Shown: positions 17,012-25,559 of the stretch, piece by piece | Position numbering within the stretch: position 1 is the first letter of the stretch | Layout: each line of letters starts with the position of its first letter | Assembly: GCF_000478195.2 (NCBI RefSeq) | Contig: NZ_AUZM01000049.1 | Location: forward strand, 1-47,920 | Source: Lyngbya aestuarii BL J | Lineage (GTDB): Bacteria > Cyanobacteriota > Cyanobacteriia > Cyanobacteriales > Microcoleaceae | Reading direction: 5' to 3' | Length of the DNA: 47,920 nucleotides | Position numbers and translations under genes: made by a program | The notes under the pieces: model-generated | The model's database searches: none | What the model was told of the DNA's origin: nothing | What the model saw: the letters and a program-made list of their open reading frames with translations, nothing else

Positions 17012-19531
17012 ATGAACAAGCTCGTTCAGCTAGCCCGAGTCAGTCTCGTCAGTTTACTCTCTTCAAGTTTAGTTTTGAGTTGTGGAATATTACCCAGTTT
17101 ATTCAAGCCAAAAGCCGCTTTGGGAGCCGAACAGATTACCTTTTCCTATCCTCCCATCAGTGTTTATATGTCTGTTCAGAACTTGGAGACTTTTGTCAAT
17201 GAGGGCAGAATAACAGGTGATTTTGGAGTTTATGCCCAGTTAATTGGTAAAAACAGATTGGGAGATTTTCGTAAAATTTTAGGACAGCGTTTTGATGTCA
17301 ACCCTGAAATTGTTTCTCGGGCAATTAATATGCCCCTTGCTGACCCGTTATTTGAAAGATTAGGACAACTCTTGCAAACCGAGGCTAATATCAATGGTTC
17401 TGAGGCTTTACGCTTGGCAATTATGACTGCTGCTTCAGATCCGGAGGGGTTCACATTATTAAATGTAATTCGGAAATTTCCGGCTGAAAGTATCCAAGTT
17501 GATGCTAATCTCATCTTTGAACTTGCTGAAGAATTACCTATTCTATTAGGATATCGAGAAGTTGCAACTCAAGTCATCATTAAAGAAGCACAAACTGAAG
17601 CCGCATCCGAACCCAAAGTTGATTTTTCTCAATTAACCGATTTACGAGAACCGGGGCCTTATAAACTCACTAAAAAAGAAGTCAGCTTTCAAATTAGAAA
17701 TATTCGTCAAACCGAGACAGGTTTAGCGGGTTCCTATCAACTCGATGTCGATTTTCTCATCCCAGAAGGACTCACCGAACCCGTTCCTTTAATTATTTCT
17801 AGTCATGGTTTTGGTTCCTACAAAGGTCACGATAGTTTAGCCCGACATATTGCGTCTTATGGGTTTATTGTTGCTACTCCTGAACACATTGGAAGTAGTT
17901 TAGGATATCGAGACGCCTTTATTCGAGGCGAGGTAGATTTATTGCTCAGTCCGATTGAATATATCAGCCGTCCTTTAGATATTATTTATCTATTAGATGA
18001 GGTTGAAAAGTTAGTTAAAACCGATCCCTTTTGGAAAAAACTAATTGATTTTGATCAAATTGGTGCGATTGGGAATTCCTTTGGAGGAACAACAGCTTTA
18101 GCTTTAGGGGGTGCAGAAATAAACTACAATCGACTCAGACAACAATGTACACCGGATCTCTTTACCTTAAATGTGTCTTTATTACTGCAATGTCGAGCGG
18201 TTTATCTCCCTCAAAATAACTATGATTTACGAGATCCTCGCATTAAAGCAATTGTTGCCGCTCATCCCCTAACGAGCGCATTATACGGCCCGGAAGGAAT
18301 GAGTAAAGTCGAAGTTCCTACCTTAATGGTTGCGGGTGCTAATGATATTGTTACTCCAGTTATTCAAGAACAAATTCATCCTTTTTTGTGGTTGAATTCC
18401 CCGGAAAAATATCTCTCGTTATTAAACCCCGGAACCCATTTTTCTTCAACACTGCGTTCGGATACAAAAGGCGTTGCAGGTGTTCCTAAATTTATTATTG
18501 GCACAAACTTTGACTTGGGAAGACCTTATTTCTTTGGCTTAAGCACGGCATTTTTTAATGTCTATCTCAAACAACGTCAACAAGACTTACCTTACCTGAG
18601 TTCTGCTTACAATAAATCTCTCAGTCAAGACGGCTTAGATATTAACTTTATTCAGTCCCTTTCTCTGTCCCAACTCGAAGCCGCTTATGGAGGGCCAGCA
18701 CCCGCCCCACTCTTACCCAAATCCCCAATTGTTGAGCTTCCCCCACCCCCCACAGGAGAAACAATTTTAGAAGAAATTAAACGCACAGGAGTTTTAAAAG
18801 CCGCCATGAGACGGGATGCGGTTCCCTTCGGTTATATTGATGAGAAACAGAATTGGACAGGATATTGTTCAGACTTTTTGAATGATTTTGCGAATCATTT
18901 AACCGAAAAACTAGATACATCTGTTAAAGTTCAATTAGTTCGATTTCCATCTAATATTGATAACCGTTTTCAATTAGTTCGTAACCAAACTGTCCATCTC
19001 GAATGTGGCCCGAATACAATTAGCAATAATATTCCAGGGGTTACTTTTTCTCAACCTTTCTTTGTAACCGGAACCCAATTTTTAATTCAAACCAAAAACG
19101 AAGCTCAAATTCAGCCCAACACGAGCTTAAATGGCCTCAAAACCGGAGTCGTTAGAAACTCAAGCAATGAACAATTTATCCGACAACAATATCCGCAAAC
19201 AAAACCCATTTATTTTCGCGGAGAAAATGCCATATCAGATGCCGTGAAAGCAGTAACAAATAACCAAATTGATACCTTCGCTAATGACGGAATTCTCACG
19301 CTCGGAGAACTCTTTAGACAAAAAGTTCCGATTGAAGACTACACCTTAGTTCCCGAAAAACCCCTCACCTGTGATTTTTATGGGTTAGCTTTACCGAATA
19401 ACGATACCCGGTGGCGGAGAATGGTCAACAGTTTTATTGATAGTCAACAGGCTGAACAAGTTTGGGAAGGTTGGTTTACCTTTGCCTTTCCCTATGTCTT
19501 ATTGAACCTAGATTATTGTGTCAATCGTTAA
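17012..19531 (+). CDS. DUF1400 hydrolase fused to a periplasmic solute-binding (family 3) domain
   Basis: An 839-residue exported protein. The N-terminus has a signal sequence (LVSLLSSSLVLSCGILPSLF), then DUF1400 (about 38-170: EQITFSYPPISVYMSVQNLE) and an alpha/beta hydrolase domain with elbow GNSFGG near 355, acid in GANDIVTP near 443 and His in GTHFSS near 474. After a proline-rich linker near 570 a second domain starts with ILEEIKRTGVLKAAMRRDAVPFGYID. This is the classic opening of amino-acid-type binding proteins, and it continues through GYCSDFLNDFA, FSQPFFVTGTQFLI and ANDGILTL. Hydrolase and ligand sensor are thus one polypeptide. A product of the hydrolase may be the ligand (inference). 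It is a paralogue of the preceding gene, 66 bases away. Confidence 0.87.
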   Translation: MNKLVQLARVSLVSLLSSSLVLSCGILPSLFKPKAALGAEQITFSYPPISVYMSVQNLETFVNEGRITGDFGVYAQLIGKNRLGDFRKILGQRFDVNPEIVSRAINMPLADPLFERLGQLLQTEANINGSEALRLAIMTAASDPEGFTLLNVIRKFPAESIQVDANLIFELAEELPILLGYREVATQVIIKEAQTEAASEPKVDFSQLTDLREPGPYKLTKKEVSFQIRNIRQTETGLAGSYQLDVDFLIPEGLTEPVPLIISSHGFGSYKGHDSLARHIASYGFIVATPEHIGSSLGYRDAFIRGEVDLLLSPIEYISRPLDIIYLLDEVEKLVKTDPFWKKLIDFDQIGAIGNSFGGTTALALGGAEINYNRLRQQCTPDLFTLNVSLLLQCRAVYLPQNNYDLRDPRIKAIVAAHPLTSALYGPEGMSKVEVPTLMVAGANDIVTPVIQEQIHPFLWLNSPEKYLSLLNPGTHFSSTLRSDTKGVAGVPKFIIGTNFDLGRPYFFGLSTAFFNVYLKQRQQDLPYLSSAYNKSLSQDGLDINFIQSLSLSQLEAAYGGPAPAPLLPKSPIVELPPPPTGETILEEIKRTGVLKAAMRRDAVPFGYIDEKQNWTGYCSDFLNDFANHLTEKLDTSVKVQLVRFPSNIDNRFQLVRNQTVHLECGPNTISNNIPGVTFSQPFFVTGTQFLIQTKNEAQIQPNTSLNGLKTGVVRNSSNEQFIRQQYPQTKPIYFRGENAISDAVKAVTNNQIDTFANDGILTLGELFRQKVPIEDYTLVPEKPLTCDFYGLALPNNDTRWRRMVNSFIDSQQAEQVWEGWFTFAFPYVLLNLDYCVNR

Positions 19532-19602
19532 ATATTTGATTGCCGAGTTCGCCATCTGACGATAAAACATGAGAATATTGTCTTACGCATAACGATAATC
19601 AA

Positions 19603-22524
19603 ATGTTCTTTGGGAAACTAATCGTTTTCATTCTCAGTAGTTTTAGCTTGGGTGCCCTCCCTCTAACTCACTTTGTCGTCAAAATTTTGACGGGTATCGA
19701 CTTAACCCAAGTCGGTACGGGGAACGTCAGTGTCGCCGCCGCCTTCACCCACGCGGGAAAAAAAGCCGGAATCGCCGCCGTTTTAGCCGAGATAGCCCGA
19801 GGAATTCTACCCATTCTACTTGCAAAAGCCTGGTTTCCTGGCATTTCTGCCTTAGAATTAGTAGGATTAATCTTTCTAGTTTTAGGGCGATATTTCGTCG
19901 CTCGGGGTGGAGGTGTTACCAACGCCACTTGGGGAACTCTAGTTTACTCTGTCACCGTGACCTTGAGTACAATCATCACAGGCTTAGTCATCTGGCAAAT
20001 TGGGCGTTTAGTGACTCCCTCTCATCCGACTCAAGCCAGACTCAGGGCTGTGCGTTGGGGTTGTCTAAGCGGGCCGTTTTGGGTAGGATTGTGGCGTATT
20101 CCCTTCACGACTTCCCTCGCTGACTTTCTTTTAGAAATCTTGGCAGCTATTGGTTTAGCGGTTACTTTAGTAGTTATTAATTTGCGTCAAGGAGATGATT
20201 TTGGTTTGTATAAAAAACAGCGTTTATTAACTTTATCAGACCCCTTAGATGAAACCATTTATGGTGCAAAAGCCAGTCGATTGAGTCAACTGAAACGAGC
20301 GGGGTTTAAAGTACCTTCCGGTTGGGTTTTACCTGCCTTTAAACTGAAAACACAAACTTCACCTAAACTTTCTCATTTTAGTCTACCGATTCCGAATGCT
20401 AATCTGCCCTTAATTGTCAGGTCTTCAGCAATAGGAGAAGATAGCGAGAACAATTCCGCCGCCGGACAATATCAAACAATTGGGCCTGTTACCACAGAGA
20501 CAGAATTAATCGAAGCTATTGATTGTTGTCGTCAGTCCTATTGGAGTTCAGAGGCAATTTCCTATCGGCGTCAGCGCCAAATTCCAGATGAAGGAATTGC
20601 GATTTTAATTCAACCTTATATTAGTAGCAAAGCCGCCGGGGTAATGTTTAGTCGTCATCCCCTCGATGGGTCTACAAAAGTGATTATTGAAGCGTTACCA
20701 GGCGGTGCAGAAAGCGTGGTTGGGGGTAAATTTACACCCCTTCATTTAGAGATTGACTTCACTAATCTGAAATCAAAAAAAGAGATGTCAAATGTTCTCA
20801 AAAATTCATCTCTTTTACCGAGAAATATTATCGCTGAATTGGTTAAATTGGCTCAAGACATTGAAGTTTTTTATCATGGTTTACCTCAAGATATTGAATG
20901 GGGTTGGGATGAGGAGAATATCTGGATTTTACAAAGTCGTCCCATTACAAATTTAAGACCCATTTGGACAAGAACAATTGCCTCAGAAGTCATTCCGGGG
21001 ACAATTCCCCCTTTAACGTGGTCAATTAATCGTCCTTTAACCTGTGGGGTTTGGGGCGAAATTTTTACACTGGTTTTGGGAGAAGAAAAAGCCGCATCAT
21101 TAGATTTTAAAGAAACAGCAACCTTGTTAGGTTCTCATGCTTACTTTAATGCCACCTTACTCGGTGCAATTTTTCGGATGATGGGATTACCCGAACAGGG
21201 CTTAGAGTTCTTACTAAGAGGTCAAAAAATGGGTAAACCTCCCCTGAGTAAAGTTTTACCTTCTTTACCCGGGTTGTTACGTTTAGTACGGCGAGAAATG
21301 ATTTTAGCTCAATCGTTTCAGCGAGATTATCGTCAAACCTTTTTACCTGCCTTAAACCGACTTAAAGCCGAGTCTAATAATCAGTCTTCTCCCTTGAATT
21401 CTCAATCTCTGACTGAACTACTTGACCGGACAGAACGGATTCAAGAATTACTGAAATCTCTCACTTATTATAATATTTTGGGGCCGATTGGGTTAGCCAT
21501 TCGACGCACTATTTTTCGAGTTTCTGATGAATGGTTGCCCACCGAAAACAACCCCGAAGTTATGGCAATGTGTTCGCTTCAAACGTTAGCGGATAAATTT
21601 CGAGAACAAATCTCCATCAATGAAACCGCTTCATTATCTGAATTAGAACAACAATTCAATCAAATCTCTGATTTACAAGTTGAATTTACCGAGTGGTTAA
21701 ATACTTATGGTTATTTAAGTGAAGTGGGTACTAATATTGCAGTATTAACCTGGAAAGAACAACCCGAAGTGTTTCAAAAAAGCTTTTTATCAATGATTCA
21801 AAATCCAACGGTTAAAGTTGAAAAATTCAATCCAAATAAGTTGAGTTTTGGACAACGTTGGCGACTGTCTCAATGTCGAGAAAGAGCGATAATTAAAGGA
21901 AAAATTGCTGAAGCTTATGGTAAACTTTTAGCCAATCTCCGGTGGACATTTTTAGCCATTGCTGAAAAAGGAATTGCCCTAAATCTTTTAGACAAAACTG
22001 ATGACATTTTCTTTTTGGAATTTGCAGAAATTCAAGATTGGATTCGTCAAGATAATACAGGTACTCTGAAAATAAAAGTCAAGGAAAGACGAGAAAAATT
22101 TGAACAAAATCAAACCCTTAAAGTTCCTAATTTGGTTTACGGAAATACATTGCCTAAAACTTTAAATTCTACAAAAATTGAATCCCAAAATTCCTCGATT
22201 TTTACTGGAATTCCAGCGAGTGTTGGCTGTGTAGAAGGCATAATTCAAATTTGTCGGAGTATTGGAGATAGTCTGAACAACAGTTCAGAAAAATATATTT
22301 TAGTTGTTCCTTATACCGATGCAGGTTGGGCGCCTTTGCTCATCAATGCTCAAGCAATTATTTCCGAAGTCGGTGGACAACTTTCTCATGGCGCAATTAT
22401 CGCTCGTGAATATCGAATTCCGGCTGTGATGAATATTCCAAATGCAGTTTCTTTGTTTAGAAATGGTCAACGAGTACGAGTTGACGGTTATCAAGGAACG
22501 GTAGAAATTTTAGCTGAGAATTAG
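19603..22524 (+). CDS. PlsY-like membrane domain fused to a PEP-synthase/rifampicin-phosphotransferase-like protein
   Basis: A 973-residue fusion. Residues 1 to about 205 are a multi-spanning domain resembling acyl-phosphate:glycerol-3-phosphate acyltransferase PlsY (VGTGNVSVAAAFTHAGKKAG and GRYFVARGGGVTNATWG correspond to its conserved loops). The usual GSGNPGATN and GGKGVAT signatures are altered. From about 218 comes a PEP-synthase-type ATP-grasp domain (YGAKASRLSQLKRAGFKVPSG, VRSSAIGEDSENNSAAGQY, GVMFSRHP, QDIEWGW, LQSRPI). A middle region, PPLTWSINRPLTCGVWGEIF and on, resembles that of rifampicin phosphotransferases. The C-terminal swivelling domain has catalytic His near residue 929 in GGQLSHGAIIAREYRIP. 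The PEP/pyruvate-binding barrel is missing. It probably phosphorylates a membrane or lipid-linked substrate (inference). Confidence 0.85.
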   Translation: MFFGKLIVFILSSFSLGALPLTHFVVKILTGIDLTQVGTGNVSVAAAFTHAGKKAGIAAVLAEIARGILPILLAKAWFPGISALELVGLIFLVLGRYFVARGGGVTNATWGTLVYSVTVTLSTIITGLVIWQIGRLVTPSHPTQARLRAVRWGCLSGPFWVGLWRIPFTTSLADFLLEILAAIGLAVTLVVINLRQGDDFGLYKKQRLLTLSDPLDETIYGAKASRLSQLKRAGFKVPSGWVLPAFKLKTQTSPKLSHFSLPIPNANLPLIVRSSAIGEDSENNSAAGQYQTIGPVTTETELIEAIDCCRQSYWSSEAISYRRQRQIPDEGIAILIQPYISSKAAGVMFSRHPLDGSTKVIIEALPGGAESVVGGKFTPLHLEIDFTNLKSKKEMSNVLKNSSLLPRNIIAELVKLAQDIEVFYHGLPQDIEWGWDEENIWILQSRPITNLRPIWTRTIASEVIPGTIPPLTWSINRPLTCGVWGEIFTLVLGEEKAASLDFKETATLLGSHAYFNATLLGAIFRMMGLPEQGLEFLLRGQKMGKPPLSKVLPSLPGLLRLVRREMILAQSFQRDYRQTFLPALNRLKAESNNQSSPLNSQSLTELLDRTERIQELLKSLTYYNILGPIGLAIRRTIFRVSDEWLPTENNPEVMAMCSLQTLADKFREQISINETASLSELEQQFNQISDLQVEFTEWLNTYGYLSEVGTNIAVLTWKEQPEVFQKSFLSMIQNPTVKVEKFNPNKLSFGQRWRLSQCRERAIIKGKIAEAYGKLLANLRWTFLAIAEKGIALNLLDKTDDIFFLEFAEIQDWIRQDNTGTLKIKVKERREKFEQNQTLKVPNLVYGNTLPKTLNSTKIESQNSSIFTGIPASVGCVEGIIQICRSIGDSLNNSSEKYILVVPYTDAGWAPLLINAQAIISEVGGQLSHGAIIAREYRIPAVMNIPNAVSLFRNGQRVRVDGYQGTVEILAEN

Positions 22525-22569
22525 GTTTGATAAACTTCAATTACAGGAGTGTTAATTAAACTGTTTGCT

Positions 22570-23394
22570 ATGAAGAAAAAAATCACTACAATCCCTTTTT
22601 ATAAAACTAAAATATTACCGCTTTCCCTTCTGATACGAGCAATTTCTGCGTTACTCACTGTGGGAATAGTTATTAGCATTCCCTCACCTCCGGTTGCTGT
22701 TGAACCGACTCCTGAACCTCAACAATTAACTCCCCTACAAGGAAAACAAAAAATTATCTTATTGGGGGATAGTATTACCCAAGCAGGCGGAAATTATGGG
22801 GGTTACGTCTGGTTAATGCAGCGATATCTGAATACTCTCTATCCTCAATCTAAAATTGAACTGATTCAAGCCGGAGTCTCCGGTCAAACTTCTGCTGATT
22901 TACAACAACGATTTCAACAAGATGTTCTCGATAAACAACCCGATTTGGTGACAATTAATGTCGGTGTTAACGATATTATTCAAAGTTTTAAAACTGCTGC
23001 AAATGAGTCACAAAATACAGCTAATATCGAAACTTATCGTCAAAAATTAACGGCAATGGTGAAAGCAGCACAAGCTCGAAATATACCCATTTTATTTTTG
23101 TCTCCTACTATTATTACTGAAGATTTAAACAGTCGAGAAAATATCCGTCTGCGTGAATATATTGCCGTTATGCGAGCCGTTTCTACTCAAAATAGATGTC
23201 AATTTCTCGATCTAAATCTTCCCTTTCGAGATGTAATTTTAACCTATCAACGTTATGGTGGACAGGCTCAAAATATCCTGACTCGGGATGGGATTCATCC
23301 TAATTTAGCAGGTCATCAAATTTTGGCTTATACAATTTTAAGAAGTTGGGGGATTCCTGAACAACAAATCAAAAAATTACAAGTGATCGAGTAA
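22570..23394 (+). CDS. SGNH/GDSL-family esterase, membrane-anchored or exported
   Basis: A 274-residue SGNH hydrolase. Block I is ILLGDSITQAGG with the nucleophile serine, block II has Gly in QAGVSGQTS, block III is NVGVNDI with Asn, and block V is DGIHPNLAGH with Asp and His. The four catalytic blocks are therefore intact. A hydrophobic stretch (LSLLIRAISALLTVGIVISIP) after a lysine-rich start suggests a signal anchor, followed by a proline-rich linker. I prefer ATG 22570; a GTG at 22549 is an alternative, but AGGAG abuts it directly. It lies 45 bases behind the PlsY-fusion gene, so an acyl-ester substrate in the envelope fits the context (inference). Confidence 0.88.
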   Translation: MKKKITTIPFYKTKILPLSLLIRAISALLTVGIVISIPSPPVAVEPTPEPQQLTPLQGKQKIILLGDSITQAGGNYGGYVWLMQRYLNTLYPQSKIELIQAGVSGQTSADLQQRFQQDVLDKQPDLVTINVGVNDIIQSFKTAANESQNTANIETYRQKLTAMVKAAQARNIPILFLSPTIITEDLNSRENIRLREYIAVMRAVSTQNRCQFLDLNLPFRDVILTYQRYGGQAQNILTRDGIHPNLAGHQILAYTILRSWGIPEQQIKKLQVIE

Positions 23395-23468
23395 TCGATT
23401 TCTACCTCATCCACCCGCTCATCTGATCAAGCAAATCTGGAGTTTTAATGAAAATTTTCAGCCGATTC

Positions 23469-23497
23469 TAGCCAATCACTCAGACAGTCCTTATACT
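23469..23497 (+). promoter_or_regulatory. Possible sigma-70-type promoter of sdhB
   Basis: TATACT (23492-23497) is one mismatch from the -10 consensus. TAGCCA (23469-23474), 17 bases upstream, matches four of six -35 positions. The site lies about 27 bases before the sdhB ATG, giving a short leader. It was found by eye only. Confidence 0.35.
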
Positions 23498-23523
23498 AAG
23501 AAATAAAGCCTCACTCAAAAAAT

Positions 23524-24537
23524 ATGGAAGTTCAGTTTAAGATTATTCGTCAAACTCAAGACAGCAGCCCTCGCATTCAAACCTACAAACTAGAAGTCGA
23601 GCCCGGAAATACAATTCTTGAATGTCTAAATCGCATTAAATGGGAACTAGACGGCACCTTAGCCTTTCGTAAAAATTGCCGCAATACCATCTGCGGAAGT
23701 TGTGGAATGCGAATTAATGGCCGTTCCGCTTTAGCCTGTAAAGAAAATATTACCAGTGAATTGGCTCGTTTAGAACAAATCGCCGCCTCAAGTTCCGCCC
23801 CAACTGCATCCAACGGCATTCCCGAAATTACCATTGCACCGATGGGAAATATGCCTGTTATCAAAGATTTGGTGGTCGATATGAAGCGGTTTTGGGGCAA
23901 TCTCAACAAAGTTGAACCCTATGTTAGTACCCAGAGTCGCGATATTCCCGAACGTGAATTTTTACAGACTCCCGAAGAACGAGCAAAACTCAACCAAATG
24001 GGAAATTGTATTCTCTGTGGGGCTTGTTACTCAGAATGTAATGCCTTAGAAGTCAATCCCGAATTTGCCGGCCCCCATGCCCTGGCCAAAGCCCAACGGA
24101 TGATTGCCGATAACCGTGACGATCACACCGAAGAACGCTTAGAAGATTACAATCAAGGAACAGAAGGCGTTTGGGGTTGTACTCGCTGCTTCAACTGTAA
24201 CACCGCCTGTCCGATGGAAGTTGCCCCGATGGATCAGATCACCAAAATTAAACACGAAATCCTTGAACGCAAAAATGCCGGGGATAGCACTGCCATTCGT
24301 CATCGCAAAGTGCTAGTGGATTTGGTCAAACAAGGCGGATGGGTCGATGAACGCAAGTTTGGTATTTTAGTGATTGGGAACTATTTCCGTGATGTCAAAG
24401 CATTGCTCGGTTTGGGGCCTTTGGGCTTGAAAATGCTCACTCGAGGTAAGTTTCCGTTGAGCTTTGAACCCTCAGAAGGTACAAAAACCGTGCGATCGCT
24501 GATCGAATCTGTTCAACGTTTGGAGCAACAAAAATGA
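23524..24537 (+). CDS. sdhB: Succinate dehydrogenase/fumarate reductase iron-sulfur subunit
   Basis: SdhB passes electrons from succinate (flavin subunit) to quinone through three Fe-S clusters. In cyanobacteria it feeds the thylakoid plastoquinone pool. The 337 residues include the [2Fe-2S] site [21 protein letters not shown] near 60, the [4Fe-4S] motif [11 protein letters not shown] near 160 and the [3Fe-4S]/[4Fe-4S] motif [12 protein letters not shown] near 220. An insertion between the first two motifs and a long C-terminal tail make it larger than the roughly 240-residue enterobacterial protein. No sdhA or membrane-anchor gene is adjacent, which is usual in cyanobacteria. Its stop overlaps the hli start (ATGA). 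Confidence 0.93.
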   Translation: MEVQFKIIRQTQDSSPRIQTYKLEVEPGNTILECLNRIKWELDGTLAFRKNCRNTICGSCGMRINGRSALACKENITSELARLEQIAASSSAPTASNGIPEITIAPMGNMPVIKDLVVDMKRFWGNLNKVEPYVSTQSRDIPEREFLQTPEERAKLNQMGNCILCGACYSECNALEVNPEFAGPHALAKAQRMIADNRDDHTEERLEDYNQGTEGVWGCTRCFNCNTACPMEVAPMDQITKIKHEILERKNAGDSTAIRHRKVLVDLVKQGGWVDERKFGILVIGNYFRDVKALLGLGPLGLKMLTRGKFPLSFEPSEGTKTVRSLIESVQRLEQQK

Positions 24538-24725
24538 GTTCTTCTACGCCTCCGTCTACAGACTCCAATTCCCCTCCCAACTCAACTTCGGCTGAACCTG
24601 GGTTTGGTTGGACTCGCTATGCCGAGAAGATTAATGGTCGCTTTGCAATGGTGGGTTTTATTCTCCTTTTGGGATTGGAGTTTTTTACGGGTCAAGATTT
24701 ATTCACCTGGCTCGGTTTACGTTAA
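24534..24725 (+). CDS. High-light-inducible protein (single-helix chlorophyll-binding family)
   Basis: A 63-residue Hlip/SCP. After a serine/proline-rich N-terminus comes the diagnostic helix [21 protein letters not shown], with ExxNGRxAM supplying the chlorophyll ligands. Such proteins protect photosystems and pigment-synthesis enzymes by quenching excess energy in the thylakoid membrane. It starts within the sdhB stop (4-base overlap), so its translation is coupled to sdhB. This is an unusual tie between a respiratory subunit and a light-stress protein. The bidirectional stem-loop at 24741-24796 ends the unit. Confidence 0.92.
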   Translation: MSSSTPPSTDSNSPPNSTSAEPGFGWTRYAEKINGRFAMVGFILLLGLEFFTGQDLFTWLGLR

Positions 24726-24740
24726 AATTGAGAGGAATTA

Positions 24741-24796
24741 ATAGGAATGAGGGAATTGATCATCACTCAATTTTACAGTCCTCATTCCCTATTTTT
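24741..24796. terminator. Stem-loop terminator between convergent hli and PPC-protein genes
   Basis: ATAGGAATGAGG (24741-24752) pairs with CCTCATTCC-C-TAT (24780-24792) with one bulged C, followed by a T-run for the rightward transcript. The T-run overlaps the stop codon of the leftward gene. It ends the sdhB-hli transcript and may also serve the leftward one. Confidence 0.7.
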
Positions 24797-25475
24797 ACTT
24801 AATTTTGAGGTTGTATTGGCCCTTTCCCTGATCATCGTAGGAATTAACAATCACTCGATAAGTCCCCTCACTCGGTAACGTTACCGTAATTTGAGAATTT
24901 GAGTTGCTTTGATTGATATCATCATGTTCTTCGAGCAACGCATTATCCGGTGTAAAAATCGCTAAATAAGTATCAAAGTCACTACTATCAAGCGTAATTG
25001 TTACTTCCTGTCCTTCTACTCCCTCAAAAGTATATTCATCATACAAACTCCCATCAGACGCCAGCACAGAATCACCTTCACCGAGTTCGCCCTGCTCATT
25101 TAAAATGAAATCAGAGGTCTGTGAATCTTCTGGATTAGGAGACTCTGGCTGTTCGTCGGGAGTGGGAGTGGGAGTGGGAGTGGGAGTGGGAGTGGGAATT
25201 GCTTCGGGTGTCGGAGACTCAGCCGGACTCGGAGTTTCTGTCGTCGGGGGACTACTTTCCGGCTCAGGAGAGGCTTCCGGTTCAGGATCAGCTTCCGGTG
25301 CGGGTGTTTCCTGAGCGAGCAGATCACCCAACTGAATCTCTTTGATCCCACGAACATCGGTATCGGTTGATGTTTCTCCTAAACGAGATTGAACCGTTAA
25401 AGAAGAACTCAGAGCATGAGCAGGAAAAACGGTCAGTAGACTGGCAATCACGACCCAAAATTGAATTTGATGCAT
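24795..25475 (-). CDS. Exported PPC-domain protein with proline/glutamate/threonine linker
   Basis: The 226-residue product begins at ATG 25475, with GAGG 8 bases upstream; a TTG at 25487 also opens the frame. A signal peptide (FWVVIASLLTVFPAHALS) leads to a low-complexity linker with PEPEASPEPE and a TPTPTP run encoded by GGGAGT hexamers. The C-terminal 95 residues form a bacterial pre-peptidase C-terminal (PPC) beta-sandwich: GEGDSVLASDGSLYDEYTFEG, FDTYLAIFTPDNALLEEHDD and GTYRVIVNSYDDQGKGQYNLKI. No enzymatic domain is present. It closely matches the PPC modules of the protease encoded 84 bases upstream and may be its partner or a duplicated tail. Confidence 0.8.
   Translation of the reverse strand: MHQIQFWVVIASLLTVFPAHALSSSLTVQSRLGETSTDTDVRGIKEIQLGDLLAQETPAPEADPEPEASPEPESSPPTTETPSPAESPTPEAIPTPTPTPTPTPTPDEQPESPNPEDSQTSDFILNEQGELGEGDSVLASDGSLYDEYTFEGVEGQEVTITLDSSDFDTYLAIFTPDNALLEEHDDINQSNSNSQITVTLPSEGTYRVIVNSYDDQGKGQYNLKIK
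25158..25196. repeat. GGGAGT hexanucleotide microsatellite inside a gene
   Basis: Six and a half perfect GGGAGT units. They encode Thr-Pro repeats on the minus strand in the linker of the PPC-domain protein. Unit length is a multiple of three, so slippage changes linker length without breaking the frame. Confidence 0.9.
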
Positions 25476-25559
25476 AAATAACCTCAATAGGATGGAAAAT
25501 TGACAAGTTTAGATATTCACTCCCATAGGAGTGCCATCTTGATTTCGACTCGTAGATGT

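Noticed and set aside
17002-17202. 66-residue frame at the start of the second DUF1400 gene
   Set aside because: It is an overlapping frame within the signal peptide region of the 839-residue protein.
25158-25196. Short-period repeat considered as a CRISPR-like array
   Set aside because: The unit is a 6-base microsatellite with no spacers; it encodes Thr-Pro repeats. No CRISPR array was seen in the window.
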